A stretch of DNA of 42,292 bases from Saprospiraceae bacterium (lineage in GTDB: Bacteria; Bacteroidota; Bacteroidia; Chitinophagales; Saprospiraceae), in the NCBI GenBank assembly GCA_020627825.1, contig JAHDGD010000011.1, positions 6,480-48,771 on the forward strand. The letters run 5' to 3'. Of this stretch, positions 26,025-35,509 are shown piece by piece. Under the pieces are notes generated by a model. That model searched no databases and was not told the DNA's origin. It saw only the letters and a program-made list of their open reading frames with translations. The position numbers and the translations under genes were made by a program. The stretch's first letter is position 1. Every line of letters starts with the position of its first letter.

Positions 26025-27684
26025 ATGTATCATTCTATTCGTATTTCTTTTTACTTTATCTTTAGCAACACATGCGCAAGATCAGACCGTAGGTTTGCTT
26101 TCTTACAAACCTTGGATTTCATATGATGGGTATAATTTGATCTTTCCACATAATCAACCTGATGTTATTTTGTTAAATAATTGTGGTGAAATTGTACATA
26201 CATGGGAGGGAGAAGAAGGAAGAGTTCCAGGAAATACAGCTTATATTTTAGAAAATGGAAATCTAGTCAAAACTCATCGGTCGAGTGATATTTCGAGTGA
26301 TGCTATATGGGCTGGTGGTGGCGGAGAAGCTGTAGAAATTGTAAACTGGGATAATGAGAGTTTGTGGTATTTTGAGCGAAATGATGAAAATGAACGTTTG
26401 CATCACGATGTAGCGATATTACCTGATGGAAACATATTAATGATTGTATGGGAAAAGGTAACGGCTGAAGAAGCAATTTCCCTTGGCAGAGATACGGCTT
26501 TGTTAGCAGATGGAGAATTATGGCCAGATAAAATAATAGAAGTTGATCCAGCGACCGATGAGATCGTATGGCAATGGAGAGCATGGGAACATTTAATTCA
26601 AGATGTGGATGAAAGTAAACCGAATTATGGAGTTGTGTCAGAAAATCCACAACGTATAAACATCAACTTTGATACCTCGAATGGAGATGCTGATTGGATG
26701 CACAGCAATGCATTAGATTATGATCCTGTAAACGATCATGTCTTACTCAGTGTACCTACATTTAATGAGATGTGGGTTATTGATCACAGTACCACTACGG
26801 AAGAAGCTGCTGGAAACTCAGGAGGGATATCAGGCAAAGGAGGAGATCTTATCTATCGATATGGAAACCCTGCAGCATATAATAAAGGAACTGCTGAAGA
26901 TCAGAAATTTTTCTACCAACACGATACACAAGTTATTGATGACTTTTTATTACCGTCACATCCATTGTATGGAAAATATGCTGCTTTCAATAACAGGGTA
27001 GGAGCGGATTTTAGCACAGTTGTAGTGTGGGATAATCCCTATGATATGTACATTGCAGAGTTTGGTAAAGACGAAGATGGTGTGTTTTTACCAGAAGAAT
27101 TAAAAAGCAGCATAACACATCCTGTACCACAACAATTATATTCGACAGGTTTATCTAGTATTCAAGTTTTACCAAATGATAATTATTTAATAACAGATGG
27201 TCGACATGGCTATTCTTTTGAATTAACCCCTGAAAATGAAGTAGTATGGGAATATGTAACTCCATTTAAGGGCGGTCTCCCAGTAACTCAAGGAGATGTT
27301 TTAGACATTAACAATAACCTAACTTTCCGAATGAAAAGATATCCCATCGATTATGAAGCATTTATGGGGAAGACACTAGAGCCAAATGGTTATATAGAAC
27401 TAGAACCAGAAGTAGATTTTTGCAATAATATTCTTCCTGTTAAAATGACGTATGATAATGATCGTCTTTCTTTGTCCCCAAATCCTGTAGTTGATATTGT
27501 AACCATCTCATGGGAAACTGGCTTATACGAAAAGATTCGCATATTGGATATATTTGGACATGTTTTACTAGAGAAAGAAATAAGTGGAGGAATGGCAAGA
27601 GTCGATGTCAGTGATTTTCCAAAAGGATATTATTTTGTTACCACTTCAGGAGGAGGAGTAAAGAAGTTTATAAAAGTTCAGTAA
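26017..27684 (+). CDS. Arylsulfotransferase-like secreted protein with T9SS sorting domain
   Basis: The 555-residue second paralog. A clean signal peptide (MNKCIILFVFLFTLSLATHAQ) is followed by the ASST-like propeller: QTVGLLSY, HHDVAILPDGNILMIVW, IVWQWRAWEHLIQ, DWMHSNALDYD, WVIDHSTTTEEAA, GGDLIYRYGNPAAYN and FYQHDTQVI. Residues about 480-555 are a type A T9SS sorting domain (LSLSPNPVVDIVTISW, IRILDIFGHVLLEKE, FPKGYYFVTTSGG, KKFIKVQ). So the protein is exported through the T9SS to the surface or medium. The overlap ATGAATAAATG with the preceding stop implies translational coupling. Sulfotransferase activity and substrate are inference; a marine polysaccharide or phenol role is possible but unsupported. 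Confidence 0.88.
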   Translation: MNKCIILFVFLFTLSLATHAQDQTVGLLSYKPWISYDGYNLIFPHNQPDVILLNNCGEIVHTWEGEEGRVPGNTAYILENGNLVKTHRSSDISSDAIWAGGGGEAVEIVNWDNESLWYFERNDENERLHHDVAILPDGNILMIVWEKVTAEEAISLGRDTALLADGELWPDKIIEVDPATDEIVWQWRAWEHLIQDVDESKPNYGVVSENPQRININFDTSNGDADWMHSNALDYDPVNDHVLLSVPTFNEMWVIDHSTTTEEAAGNSGGISGKGGDLIYRYGNPAAYNKGTAEDQKFFYQHDTQVIDDFLLPSHPLYGKYAAFNNRVGADFSTVVVWDNPYDMYIAEFGKDEDGVFLPEELKSSITHPVPQQLYSTGLSSIQVLPNDNYLITDGRHGYSFELTPENEVVWEYVTPFKGGLPVTQGDVLDINNNLTFRMKRYPIDYEAFMGKTLEPNGYIELEPEVDFCNNILPVKMTYDNDRLSLSPNPVVDIVTISWETGLYEKIRILDIFGHVLLEKEISGGMARVDVSDFPKGYYFVTTSGGGVKKFIKVQ

Positions 27685-27707
27685 GTATTTTTGCAGTGTA
27701 TATTCAT

Positions 27708-28871
27708 TTAGTGTAATCGTTTAACTTGGCATTGTTGAAGGGAAGAACCTTTAAAATGTTCTAAAAGGATGAGCCCTGGTTTTTTACCTGTTTCGAAAGA
27801 ACCTAATTCGTTTTCGAATCCCAATGCTTCAGCTCCATTAATGGTACTCCATTGTAAAAGTGTTTCCAACGGAATAAATGAATTGTATTTTTGAATGGTT
27901 TTCAATTCTTCAAGTACGGATAATTGCCAATTACTGCTTAGGCTATCTGTACCGATTGTCACTTTAGCACCTGATGAAAGGAAGGTTTCATAATCTGGTA
28001 AAGTGTTTTCAATATAGAGATTTGCATTGGGGCAAGTTGCCCAATAAGCATTTCCCCATTCAGTAGCGTCAAGTATGTTTTTAGCAGAGGTTGTGGTGTT
28101 GTGTACAAAAAGGGTTCTATGAGAAGGATCCATTTTCTCCATTGCGTAATAAATGCTATCTTTTTGAATAGGAGTAAAAGCGGTATCATCGAAACCTAAT
28201 CTTTTGAAAAATGCAGTAAAATCACCCGTTTTATTTTGGAAGTAAGCATTTTCGTGTGGGGTTTCCTGATTGTGTATGGAGATAGTTCGCTTGCCTGAAT
28301 TAAGGGAATTAATTTTAGCAAACATTCCCGAGCTTACGGAGTATGGTGCATGTGGCGATGCCGAAAAACCGTTTCCTCCTTTTTCTGTACACGCTTCAAA
28401 AACCTCTTTATACTGACCGAAAAACATTTCTGTTAAGTTGTCTTGTAACAAATCGAACATTTCCACAAATGTATAATACCTAATAGGACTCCTTTCTTTT
28501 GTAGAAAAAGTATCTGTTTTATTCGAAATGTCACCTACTGCTTGAATCCCTTTTTCCCACATGTAATGATCATGCTTTACAATAGCTTCATCAATTTCTT
28601 TTTGCTCTACATCTCGGAAATTTACGACACCTGATAAAAAAGGTAAGAGTCCAGTTCCTGTATCCACTTTCCCTTTAAGATGTGATAATTCTAGATGACA
28701 ATGCGTGTTAATAAAGCCAGGCATAAGCAACCCACTTAATTCCTTCGCACCAGTACTATTTTTTGGGGCTTGACCCCACTCCTCAATAACGCCTTCTTCA
28801 TTACATTTTAAGAAAGCATTTTTTATAAGTTGACTTCCGTCAAAAAGGTATTCGGATATATATGTTGGCAT
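27708..28871 (-). CDS. Metal-dependent amidohydrolase (cytosine/SAH-deaminase-like)
   Basis: The 387-residue protein has the amidohydrolase fold of the ATZ/TRZ deaminase group. Motifs are [14 protein letters not shown] with metal ligands His57 and His59 and Glu61, [21 protein letters not shown] (third histidine), a HN in LFVHNTTT and the catalytic aspartate in GTDSLSSN. The usual substrates are deaminated nucleosides or purines such as S-adenosylhomocysteine or aminofutalosine; the latter is worth considering in a Bacteroidota context, but no mqn genes are in the window. It begins 1 base after the DUF1015 gene ends, so the two are probably coexpressed. The codons for WGQAPKN hold an imperfect palindrome (28759-28778). 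Confidence 0.85.
   Translation of the reverse strand: MPTYISEYLFDGSQLIKNAFLKCNEEGVIEEWGQAPKNSTGAKELSGLLMPGFINTHCHLELSHLKGKVDTGTGLLPFLSGVVNFRDVEQKEIDEAIVKHDHYMWEKGIQAVGDISNKTDTFSTKERSPIRYYTFVEMFDLLQDNLTEMFFGQYKEVFEACTEKGGNGFSASPHAPYSVSSGMFAKINSLNSGKRTISIHNQETPHENAYFQNKTGDFTAFFKRLGFDDTAFTPIQKDSIYYAMEKMDPSHRTLFVHNTTTSAKNILDATEWGNAYWATCPNANLYIENTLPDYETFLSSGAKVTIGTDSLSSNWQLSVLEELKTIQKYNSFIPLETLLQWSTINGAEALGFENELGSFETGKKPGLILLEHFKGSSLQQCQVKRLH
28759..28778. repeat. Imperfect palindrome in the amidohydrolase gene
   Basis: Plus strand: six T, GGGG, CTTGA, CCCC, A. The minus strand carries GGGTCAAGCCC, identical to the core of the coding copy at 35914. It encodes WGQAPKN in a poorly conserved place near the N-terminus. 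Confidence 0.55.
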
Positions 28872-29966
28872 TTATTTAAATTCTTGAGCAATAATAGCAT
28901 TTTTAATTCGGGGTTCGAACCAAGTACTCTTGGGAGGCAATGTTTCACCAGCATCTGCAAGAGTCATCAATTCTTCAGGATGGACAGGATATAACATGAA
29001 TCCTATGGCATAGTCATTTTTTAAAATTTCGGCTTTCATTTCTTTACTATTCTTCGTTCCACCGATATATTTAATACGAGAATCAAAACGCACATCTTTG
29101 ATGTCCATAATGTTCTTAAATACGTACTCATTAAGTAACTCAGCATCTAGTATTACTGCTTTTTTGGATTGAATGTATTTCTTTTTCCACTTTAATCGAA
29201 ATACCTCCTTTCCTATCAGCATGGTAATTTCATGTTTTTCCCTTGGCTTTATCAGTTTTTTAAGCGGTTTTATCTTAAAGTATTTGGATAATTGACTAAT
29301 GAGAGATACAGGGCTGATTTCATTTAATATGGTAACTACTCTGCTGTAATCATATATCTGTAGGTCATTGAAACTCATATAAATGCTTAATAAATCGCCA
29401 TATTCTATCGTGTTTTTTTTCGATTTATTTAGAAGTATCCCTGTAGAAACCCTATGATGCCCATCAGCAATATAACATTGTTGAATAGATGTAGAGAACA
29501 TGTCAATAATAGCTTGTTGAATGGCTTCATCTTTTATTTTCCATATTTCATGAAGAGATTTTTCATCTTTTAGTTCGATCGATAAAAACACCTTTCCTTT
29601 TTCTATTTCATGATACAAGTCTTGAAGATCCTGATGATGCGGATGACCGAGTAGAACGGGTTTTATCATAGCACTTCTTTGCAGTGCTAAATCAAGCATT
29701 TGTTGTTCTTTACTTGCAATTGTATTTTCATGTTTCAATACTTTTCCATCATGGATGTCATTAACATCCGTGCTGCATATAAGCCCGTAACATGCTTTTG
29801 CATTACTGGTTATCTTGTACAGAAGTATATTGGGTGATTTTGTTCTTTTGAAAAACCCATTTTTTAGGTAATGTGGAAATTCTTTACGCATCACGGCGAA
29901 AAAAGAATCGGGTGAAGGGACAAGCTTCAAATTTGGATAAAGCGCCTTAAATGGTTTTATGTTCAT
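28872..29966 (-). CDS. DUF1015 family protein
   Basis: The 364-residue product is a DUF1015 protein, recognised by PFKALYP at the start, the GLICSTDVNDIHDGKVLKHENT stretch with KHENT at 78-82, and DGHHR at 168-172, which are the most conserved motifs of the family, with the C-terminal LYPVHPEELMTLADAGETLPPKSTWFEPR. No membrane or export signal; cytoplasmic. The DGHHR motif is reminiscent of ParB/sulfiredoxin-fold nucleotide-binding proteins, but I do not claim an activity. In other Bacteroidota the family often sits beside serA/serC; here it lies with an amidohydrolase (abutting) and a LON-domain gene (37 bases upstream). Confidence 0.9.
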   Translation of the reverse strand: MNIKPFKALYPNLKLVPSPDSFFAVMRKEFPHYLKNGFFKRTKSPNILLYKITSNAKACYGLICSTDVNDIHDGKVLKHENTIASKEQQMLDLALQRSAMIKPVLLGHPHHQDLQDLYHEIEKGKVFLSIELKDEKSLHEIWKIKDEAIQQAIIDMFSTSIQQCYIADGHHRVSTGILLNKSKKNTIEYGDLLSIYMSFNDLQIYDYSRVVTILNEISPVSLISQLSKYFKIKPLKKLIKPREKHEITMLIGKEVFRLKWKKKYIQSKKAVILDAELLNEYVFKNIMDIKDVRFDSRIKYIGGTKNSKEMKAEILKNDYAIGFMLYPVHPEELMTLADAGETLPPKSTWFEPRIKNAIIAQEFK

Positions 29967-30003
29967 AAGCAGAAAATGAAGCTAAGTTAGTTTTTTTTGG
30001 GGA

Positions 30004-30636
30004 TTAGAATTCAGCTGGGTTGACATTTTTGAAATGACCATTTAACACTGCTTTGAGTCTGAGCTCATTAGCTCTTTCTATAGTCGGCACAAAATCTTGT
30101 AAATGATTCAATACGAAACGTTGTCTATCTTTTTCTTGATCAATGGCTAACAGTTGAAGTTCTTGCTCTACTGATAATCCAATTTTATGTACTACCATTC
30201 GTATTAAAAACTCGGATGGAGCTGGAATTTTATCTACTATAGAGATTGCTGTGTACAACCTTTTGATCCAATTCACTATTTGTTCAGCTAGAGAATAGTC
30301 CGATATTTCATCCCAAGAAAGAGGACTCATTTTCACTGCAGGATAGCTTTTGCCAGGAAACTTCTTAGTTAAACGATGCACCTTTATCAAGCGCTCAGCT
30401 TTTAAGGATACATCATATTTTCCATCAGGATATTTTTTTGCAACTTGTAGGAGGCTCATTTCTGTGCCAAGATGAAACGCTTTGCTATTCCTAAATGGGA
30501 CAATAGCGAACGTGATATTGTGGTCAATACAATCCGTTATCAATTCCTTATATCTTTCTTCAAAAATATGAAGATTTTGTACTTCGCCTGGGAAGCAAAC
30601 AATACCTAAAGGAAATGCAGCAATCGTGGACGCCAT
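30004..30636 (-). CDS. Stand-alone LON substrate-binding domain protein
   Basis: The 210-residue protein consists of the N-terminal (PUA-like) LON domain followed by a helical bundle. It opens with IAAFPLGIVCFPGEVQNLHIFEERYKEL, the signature of the domain, and continues with FAIVPF, LLQVAKKYPDGKYDVSLKAERLIKV. No AAA+ or protease module is present, so it is not a protease. Such proteins are common but uncharacterised; roles in substrate binding or as Lon helpers are only suggestions. It is the first gene of the group that continues with DUF1015 and the amidohydrolase. Confidence 0.88.
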   Translation of the reverse strand: MASTIAAFPLGIVCFPGEVQNLHIFEERYKELITDCIDHNITFAIVPFRNSKAFHLGTEMSLLQVAKKYPDGKYDVSLKAERLIKVHRLTKKFPGKSYPAVKMSPLSWDEISDYSLAEQIVNWIKRLYTAISIVDKIPAPSEFLIRMVVHKIGLSVEQELQLLAIDQEKDRQRFVLNHLQDFVPTIERANELRLKAVLNGHFKNVNPAEF

Positions 30637-30645
30637 GATTTTTTC

Positions 30646-30720
30646 TTAAAAAACGTAAGAATCGATAAATTGTTGAATCTGCTTGAATTTATCAGCCTCA
30701 AATTTCTTTTCGCAAATCAT
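30646..30720 (-). CDS. Possible 24-codon mini-ORF upstream of the LON-domain gene
   Basis: An ATG at 30720 opens a 24-codon frame (MICEKKFEADKF..., ending IDSYVF) that stops 9 bases before the LON-domain start. The protein-like composition continues 13 codons upstream of this ATG without a start codon (QFLKRLAR before it), so it might also be the remnant of a longer gene. I do not recognise it. Low confidence. Confidence 0.2.
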   Translation of the reverse strand: MICEKKFEADKFKQIQQFIDSYVF

Positions 30721-30767
30721 TCTAGCAAGTCTCTTTAAAAATTGGCATAGTTCTTGGTCTTATACTC

Positions 30768-33700
30768 ATGTATTCAAAAATTATACAATCAATTATGGAA
30801 AAATTTGTAATTAATTCCAGTTCAGAAAAGGGAAGAAAATACTACGACATGATCAGAATCAAGATGTCGAGTAAAGCAGGAAAGAGCTTATGTTATGGGG
30901 TTCTTTATTTGATGTTGACGATGATGTTCACATTTATGGGAACATCAATATCTGCACAATGTATTGATCCAACTCCAGAAATTCTAGGAGATTTTTCTGT
31001 TTGTGAAGGTGAAAGTGTGACATATAATGTAGCGGATTTCGATCCTGCTCATACCTATGTTTTCGAAGTTGTTTCAGGCGGTGTTATAGAATCTCAAACA
31101 GGTGGAGAGGTAAATGTATTGTGGGACGAGGTTTCAGGTGGTCCACATATATTAAGAGTTACAGAAACGGATGATGTTTGTGTTGGTGTTGCCGAAGCTT
31201 TGGTTACCATCGAAGGCGATGCAATATTGGTTTGTAATGATAACTTGAATATCAGTTTGGCTTCAGATTGTCAGCTTGAGATTACACCTGACATTATTCT
31301 AGAAAGTCCAGAATTTCCAGACGACTCTTATGAAATTAGTATTTTAGATGAGAATGGAAATTCTATTCCCAATATGTTGAATGCGTCACATCTTGGACAA
31401 ACACTAGAAGTTTCAGTTACTCATTTATGTAGCGGAAATAAGTGTTGGGGAGATATCATCTTAGAAGATAAATTAGCGCCGCAGATTATGTGTGAAAATG
31501 ATACCTTGACATGTGATGAGTTTGCTTCGTTTGTTATGATGGAACCGACTATTACAGTTGATAATTGTGATGATGCGACTTTGGAATTTACAGTAGAAGA
31601 TATGGAACAGCCATGTTCAAGCCCTTATTCATTAATAAGAGCAATTACTTGGACGGCTACAGATGCAAGTGGGAATGTGAGTGCTCCTTGTACTCAGTTG
31701 ATTCACGTAGAAAGAGTAACATTAGCAGATCTTACATTTCCTCCGAATTATGACGGTTTGGGTACCAACCCAAATCCTTTAAGTTGTAGCGGTAATTTTG
31801 CTACCACAGATGAGGGATTCCCAGCATTAACAGTTACTGGTTCGCCAGGAGGTGATGCAGGATGTTCAACAATTGAATTTACATTTTCAGATACTTCTTT
31901 GCCTTTATGTGATGATGCTTGTGCTTATTCAAATTCAAGTTACAAAGTGATCAGAACATTTGTTGCTGTTGATTGGTGTACGGGAGATATACGAGAAGAA
32001 ACACAAGTTATTAAAGTAGAAGATATCATCAATCCTGTTGTTCAACCCATAGCAGATATTACAGCAAGTGTCAATCCTTTTGATTGTAGTGCTCAAGTTT
32101 TGTTGCCATCGGCAACAGTTTCTGATAATTGTACGGCAGAAGAATCTTTAACTATAACATATAGTACAGAGCTTGGTGAGATTATTGACGGGGTCTTGTA
32201 TTTAGAAGCTCCAGCTAAAACAATGGGTGGAGATGGTGTAGAAATTACGGTAACTGTAGAAGATTGTTGTGGAAATCAAGGGAGTACTACATTCGAAGTA
32301 TTTTTAGAAGATGAAACACCACCTGTGGTTGTGGCAGATACTTACGAAACCATCAGTTTGTTGCCTTCAGGTATAGCAACATTATATGCTACATCAATCG
32401 ATGACGGGTCTTATGATAATTGTGGCCCAGTTGAACTTTCGATCAAGCGAATGGATAATGGGGCTGGATTACCTTCAGAAGATTTGTTCCCTCCAGCAGG
32501 AAATGATAATGCTCAATTTAATGAAGTTGTTCATTTTTTCTGTGGAGATGTGGGACCTGATCATACTGTAATGGTTCAGTTAAGAGTATGTGACGATGCA
32601 AATATGGATGGTAATTTTGGTACGGCCAATGACAATTGCAACATTGCAATGGTAGAGGTAGAAGTGCAAAATAAATATGCGCCTGTGATTCAATGTCCAG
32701 CGAACATGACGATTTCATGTACAGATTTCGAAACAATTGACGTAAATGATGCAGCACAAATGAATGCTTTATTTGGTACTGCGACTGCAGTGGGACCTTG
32801 TAATCCTACTATAACAGTTACTGCTAATGCATCAAATACCCTGAATTGTGGTGTAGGGTTTATTACGAGAAACTTTACTGCAACATCTTCAGGAGGTACT
32901 GATCAGTGCACGCAGACAATTAGTGTTGTGGCATTTGATGATAACTTATTGACGTGTGATCGAATCAGTTTTGATGAGCTGAATAACAACATTTACAATT
33001 GGTGTGCAGTAAATGATGGAGTGAACGACGATGATGATGATTTACCAGCGATTAATCTTGACGGTTGTGATGGGATCAACATTGCAGAGGTAAATGTTAA
33101 TACTGCAGGTTTATGTACGACAGTTGGAATTCAAACAGATATCGATACATTTAACTATGCAGGATCATCAGCTTGTAAAAAGTATGTTGTTCACTATGAA
33201 ATTATTGATCAATGTCTTTTTGATGAGAATTATGTAGATCCAGCGACGGGTCAAATAGATCCGTATAATGCAAACAATGGATATTTCGAAATGTATCTAG
33301 AATACAATGTTGTAGATAGTGAGCCACCATTATTGGCTTGTCCTTCTATTACACTTCAAGCTAACACCTGTGATGGTTCAACTGAAAGTGTAGGAATCAT
33401 TGCTGAAGATGCTTGTACACCACAGGATGAATTGTTATTTGAATTCCGTGTAGATGTAGGAGGCGATGGCACAATCGATCTACCAGGAGGATCAAATTGG
33501 TACACTGGGAATAGTTTTACAGGATCAACAATTGGTCTTTCTGCTATACCTACAGGAAATCATGTTTTGTATTGGAGAGTAGATGATGGATGTGGAAATA
33601 CACAGACTTGTTCACAGAATATAACGGTTGTTCCTTTTGACAAAGCGCCTACTCCTTATTGTATTGGTGGTCTAAGTACTGCTGTAATGAATACTAATGG

Positions 33701-35240
33701 TGCAGTTGAAATATGGGCTGAAGATTTTGATAATGGTAGCCAAGATGATTGTGGAACACCATTAACATTTACTATGATAAGAGAATCGGACGCTGCTGAT
33801 CTTCCGAATCCACATAACAATGCACAATCAGCACTTACTTTTACATGCGACGATATACCGAATGGCGTTTCGAATGTAATAGAATTAAGAATTTATGTGA
33901 CCGATGCAACAGGAGCATTTGATTACTGTACGGTTACTTTACAAGTGGAAGATAATGAAGCAAATTTATGTGATGATGATTTAAGTGTTGGTACGTTGAG
34001 TGGAGCAATCTTTACAGAAACAGGTACCGAATTAAAGGATGTTGTAGTAGAAATCAATAGTAATCAAGCAGAATTCCCTAAGACTTATCTTACGGATAAT
34101 GATGGAGGATATAGCTTTAATGTATTCCTTTATAACAATTATGCAATTTATGCAAGTGAAAATAGTGACTATCTGCAAGGGATTTCTACAGTTGATATCT
34201 TACATATCCAAAAGCATATTTTAGGACTTGATGTATTGACTTCACCGTATAAAAGAATTGCAGCGGATGTAAACAATGATTGTAAAATTTCAGGTAATGA
34301 TATCATTCAAGTTCGTAAATTATTACTTGGATATTATAATAATGACGAGTTACCAGCTAATGAATCTTGGAGATTTATCAATGAAGACGAAACGTTCAAT
34401 ACAGTAGAACAACCTTGTGATTTTTCAGAGCAAGTAAACCTTGAATATATATTGAATTCAACTGCTGATCATGATTTTGTAGCGGTAAAAGTAGGAGATG
34501 TAAGTGGTTCTACGGATAATGGATTGATTTCGGAGGATATAGGAACAAGAAGTAATAATCCACTTCATTTTGTTGTCGATAACGCAACATTTAAAGCTGG
34601 AGAAATTATAAGCATCCCTGTGTATGCAAAACAATTCGAAGATCTAAGAGGACTTCAGTTTACAATGAATCTTAAAAGTTTCCAGATCAATGGTATTGAA
34701 AAAGGAACATTGAGAATTGGTAAAGAGCATACCAATATGAATTTAGCAGAATATGGTACGATCTCAGTGAGTTATGACGATATCAAAGGAATTTCTGCTC
34801 AGGATGATGATCTGCTTTTCACGGTATTAGCTACAGCGATTGTTGATGGTGAACTTAAAGATAACATGAGCCTTACAAATGATGGATTGATTTCAGAATC
34901 TTATTTTACGTCTAACTTTAATATGGAGAATATCTCCATGTCTCTAAGAGAAGGAACATATGTTTATGAAGTTCAAGCTGATTTTACCTTATTGCAAAAC
35001 CAGCCAAATCCATTCTCTGACGTAACTAATATTCGATTTGAATTGCCAAGATCAGGGATCGCATCATTGAAAGTTTATGACATTCAAGGACGATTATTGT
35101 ATGCGAATAGCAATGAATACGCAAAAGGATTTAATACGATCACGATTCGAAAAGATGATTTGAATGCGACTGGTGAGTTATTCTATCAGTTGGAGTTCGA
35201 AGGAAAAATCGATACGCGAAGAATGATCTTGATAAAATAA
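30768..35240 (+). CDS. Giant T9SS-secreted protein with dockerin-like and cohesin-like segments
   Basis: A 1490-residue extracellular protein. The signal peptide lies at about residues 33-63 (hydrophobic run ending TSISAQ), so translation may begin at Met33 or another internal Met rather than Met1. A large region (about 64-1060) holds cysteine-rich immunoglobulin/HYR-like beta repeats with motifs such as DNCDDATLEF, CPANMTISC and WRVDDGCGNTQTC. About 1075-1130 is a carboxypeptidase-regulatory-like sandwich (LSGAIFTETGTELKDVVV). About 1138-1190 is a dockerin type I-like pair of calcium loops (STVDILHIQKHILG, ADVNNDCKISGNDIIQVRKLLLG). About 1264-1395 resembles a cohesin-like domain. Residues 1405-1490 are a type A T9SS sorting domain (LLQNQPNPFSDVTNIRF). 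Monocistronic with its own terminator. Ligand unknown; a surface or matrix role is inferred. Confidence 0.9.
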   Translation: MYSKIIQSIMEKFVINSSSEKGRKYYDMIRIKMSSKAGKSLCYGVLYLMLTMMFTFMGTSISAQCIDPTPEILGDFSVCEGESVTYNVADFDPAHTYVFEVVSGGVIESQTGGEVNVLWDEVSGGPHILRVTETDDVCVGVAEALVTIEGDAILVCNDNLNISLASDCQLEITPDIILESPEFPDDSYEISILDENGNSIPNMLNASHLGQTLEVSVTHLCSGNKCWGDIILEDKLAPQIMCENDTLTCDEFASFVMMEPTITVDNCDDATLEFTVEDMEQPCSSPYSLIRAITWTATDASGNVSAPCTQLIHVERVTLADLTFPPNYDGLGTNPNPLSCSGNFATTDEGFPALTVTGSPGGDAGCSTIEFTFSDTSLPLCDDACAYSNSSYKVIRTFVAVDWCTGDIREETQVIKVEDIINPVVQPIADITASVNPFDCSAQVLLPSATVSDNCTAEESLTITYSTELGEIIDGVLYLEAPAKTMGGDGVEITVTVEDCCGNQGSTTFEVFLEDETPPVVVADTYETISLLPSGIATLYATSIDDGSYDNCGPVELSIKRMDNGAGLPSEDLFPPAGNDNAQFNEVVHFFCGDVGPDHTVMVQLRVCDDANMDGNFGTANDNCNIAMVEVEVQNKYAPVIQCPANMTISCTDFETIDVNDAAQMNALFGTATAVGPCNPTITVTANASNTLNCGVGFITRNFTATSSGGTDQCTQTISVVAFDDNLLTCDRISFDELNNNIYNWCAVNDGVNDDDDDLPAINLDGCDGINIAEVNVNTAGLCTTVGIQTDIDTFNYAGSSACKKYVVHYEIIDQCLFDENYVDPATGQIDPYNANNGYFEMYLEYNVVDSEPPLLACPSITLQANTCDGSTESVGIIAEDACTPQDELLFEFRVDVGGDGTIDLPGGSNWYTGNSFTGSTIGLSAIPTGNHVLYWRVDDGCGNTQTCSQNITVVPFDKAPTPYCIGGLSTAVMNTNGAVEIWAEDFDNGSQDDCGTPLTFTMIRESDAADLPNPHNNAQSALTFTCDDIPNGVSNVIELRIYVTDATGAFDYCTVTLQVEDNEANLCDDDLSVGTLSGAIFTETGTELKDVVVEINSNQAEFPKTYLTDNDGGYSFNVFLYNNYAIYASENSDYLQGISTVDILHIQKHILGLDVLTSPYKRIAADVNNDCKISGNDIIQVRKLLLGYYNNDELPANESWRFINEDETFNTVEQPCDFSEQVNLEYILNSTADHDFVAVKVGDVSGSTDNGLISEDIGTRSNNPLHFVVDNATFKAGEIISIPVYAKQFEDLRGLQFTMNLKSFQINGIEKGTLRIGKEHTNMNLAEYGTISVSYDDIKGISAQDDDLLFTVLATAIVDGELKDNMSLTNDGLISESYFTSNFNMENISMSLREGTYVYEVQADFTLLQNQPNPFSDVTNIRFELPRSGIASLKVYDIQGRLLYANSNEYAKGFNTITIRKDDLNATGELFYQLEFEGKIDTRRMILIK

Positions 35241-35272
35241 AGTTTTCATATTCAATAGTATTATAACTATTA

Positions 35273-35307
35273 AAAGCTACTTAGATCATTTCTAGGTAGC
35301 TTTTTTT
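35273..35307 (+). terminator. Intrinsic terminator of the giant T9SS protein gene
   Basis: Arms AAAGCTACTTAGA (35273-35285) and TCTAGGTAGCTTT (35291-35303), one G-T pair, 5-base loop, followed by T's to 35307. It starts 33 bases after the stop codon. Confidence 0.85.
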
Positions 35308-35422
35308 ATGTCATCAACTTATGCATGAAAGAATGAAGCAATTGGCACGCTATTTGTCCTATTTAAAGTATTTACATGTCAGGTTATAAAGCAAGGAAGG
35401 TCTGCGGGAAAAGGATAAAAAA

Positions 35423-35447
35423 AATGATCACGGGATACGTGATCATT
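35423..35447. other. Hairpin upstream of the NlpC/P60 gene
   Basis: Perfect 10-base arms AATGATCACG and CGTGATCATT with a 5-base centre (GGATA), preceded by a run of A. It lies 63 bases before the NlpC/P60 start. It could be an operator, a 5' leader hairpin or, read on the minus strand, a terminator with a T run for an unseen transcript. Confidence 0.45.
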
Positions 35448-35509
35448 ATTCTCTAAACGTGCAAATTAAACATGTAAATAACTAAATAAATAGTTATACC
35501 ATTACCATT

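Noticed and set aside
26303-26650. 115-residue minus-strand frame opposite the second ASST gene
   Set aside because: Antisense shadow; histidine/leucine-rich translation typical of reversed codons.
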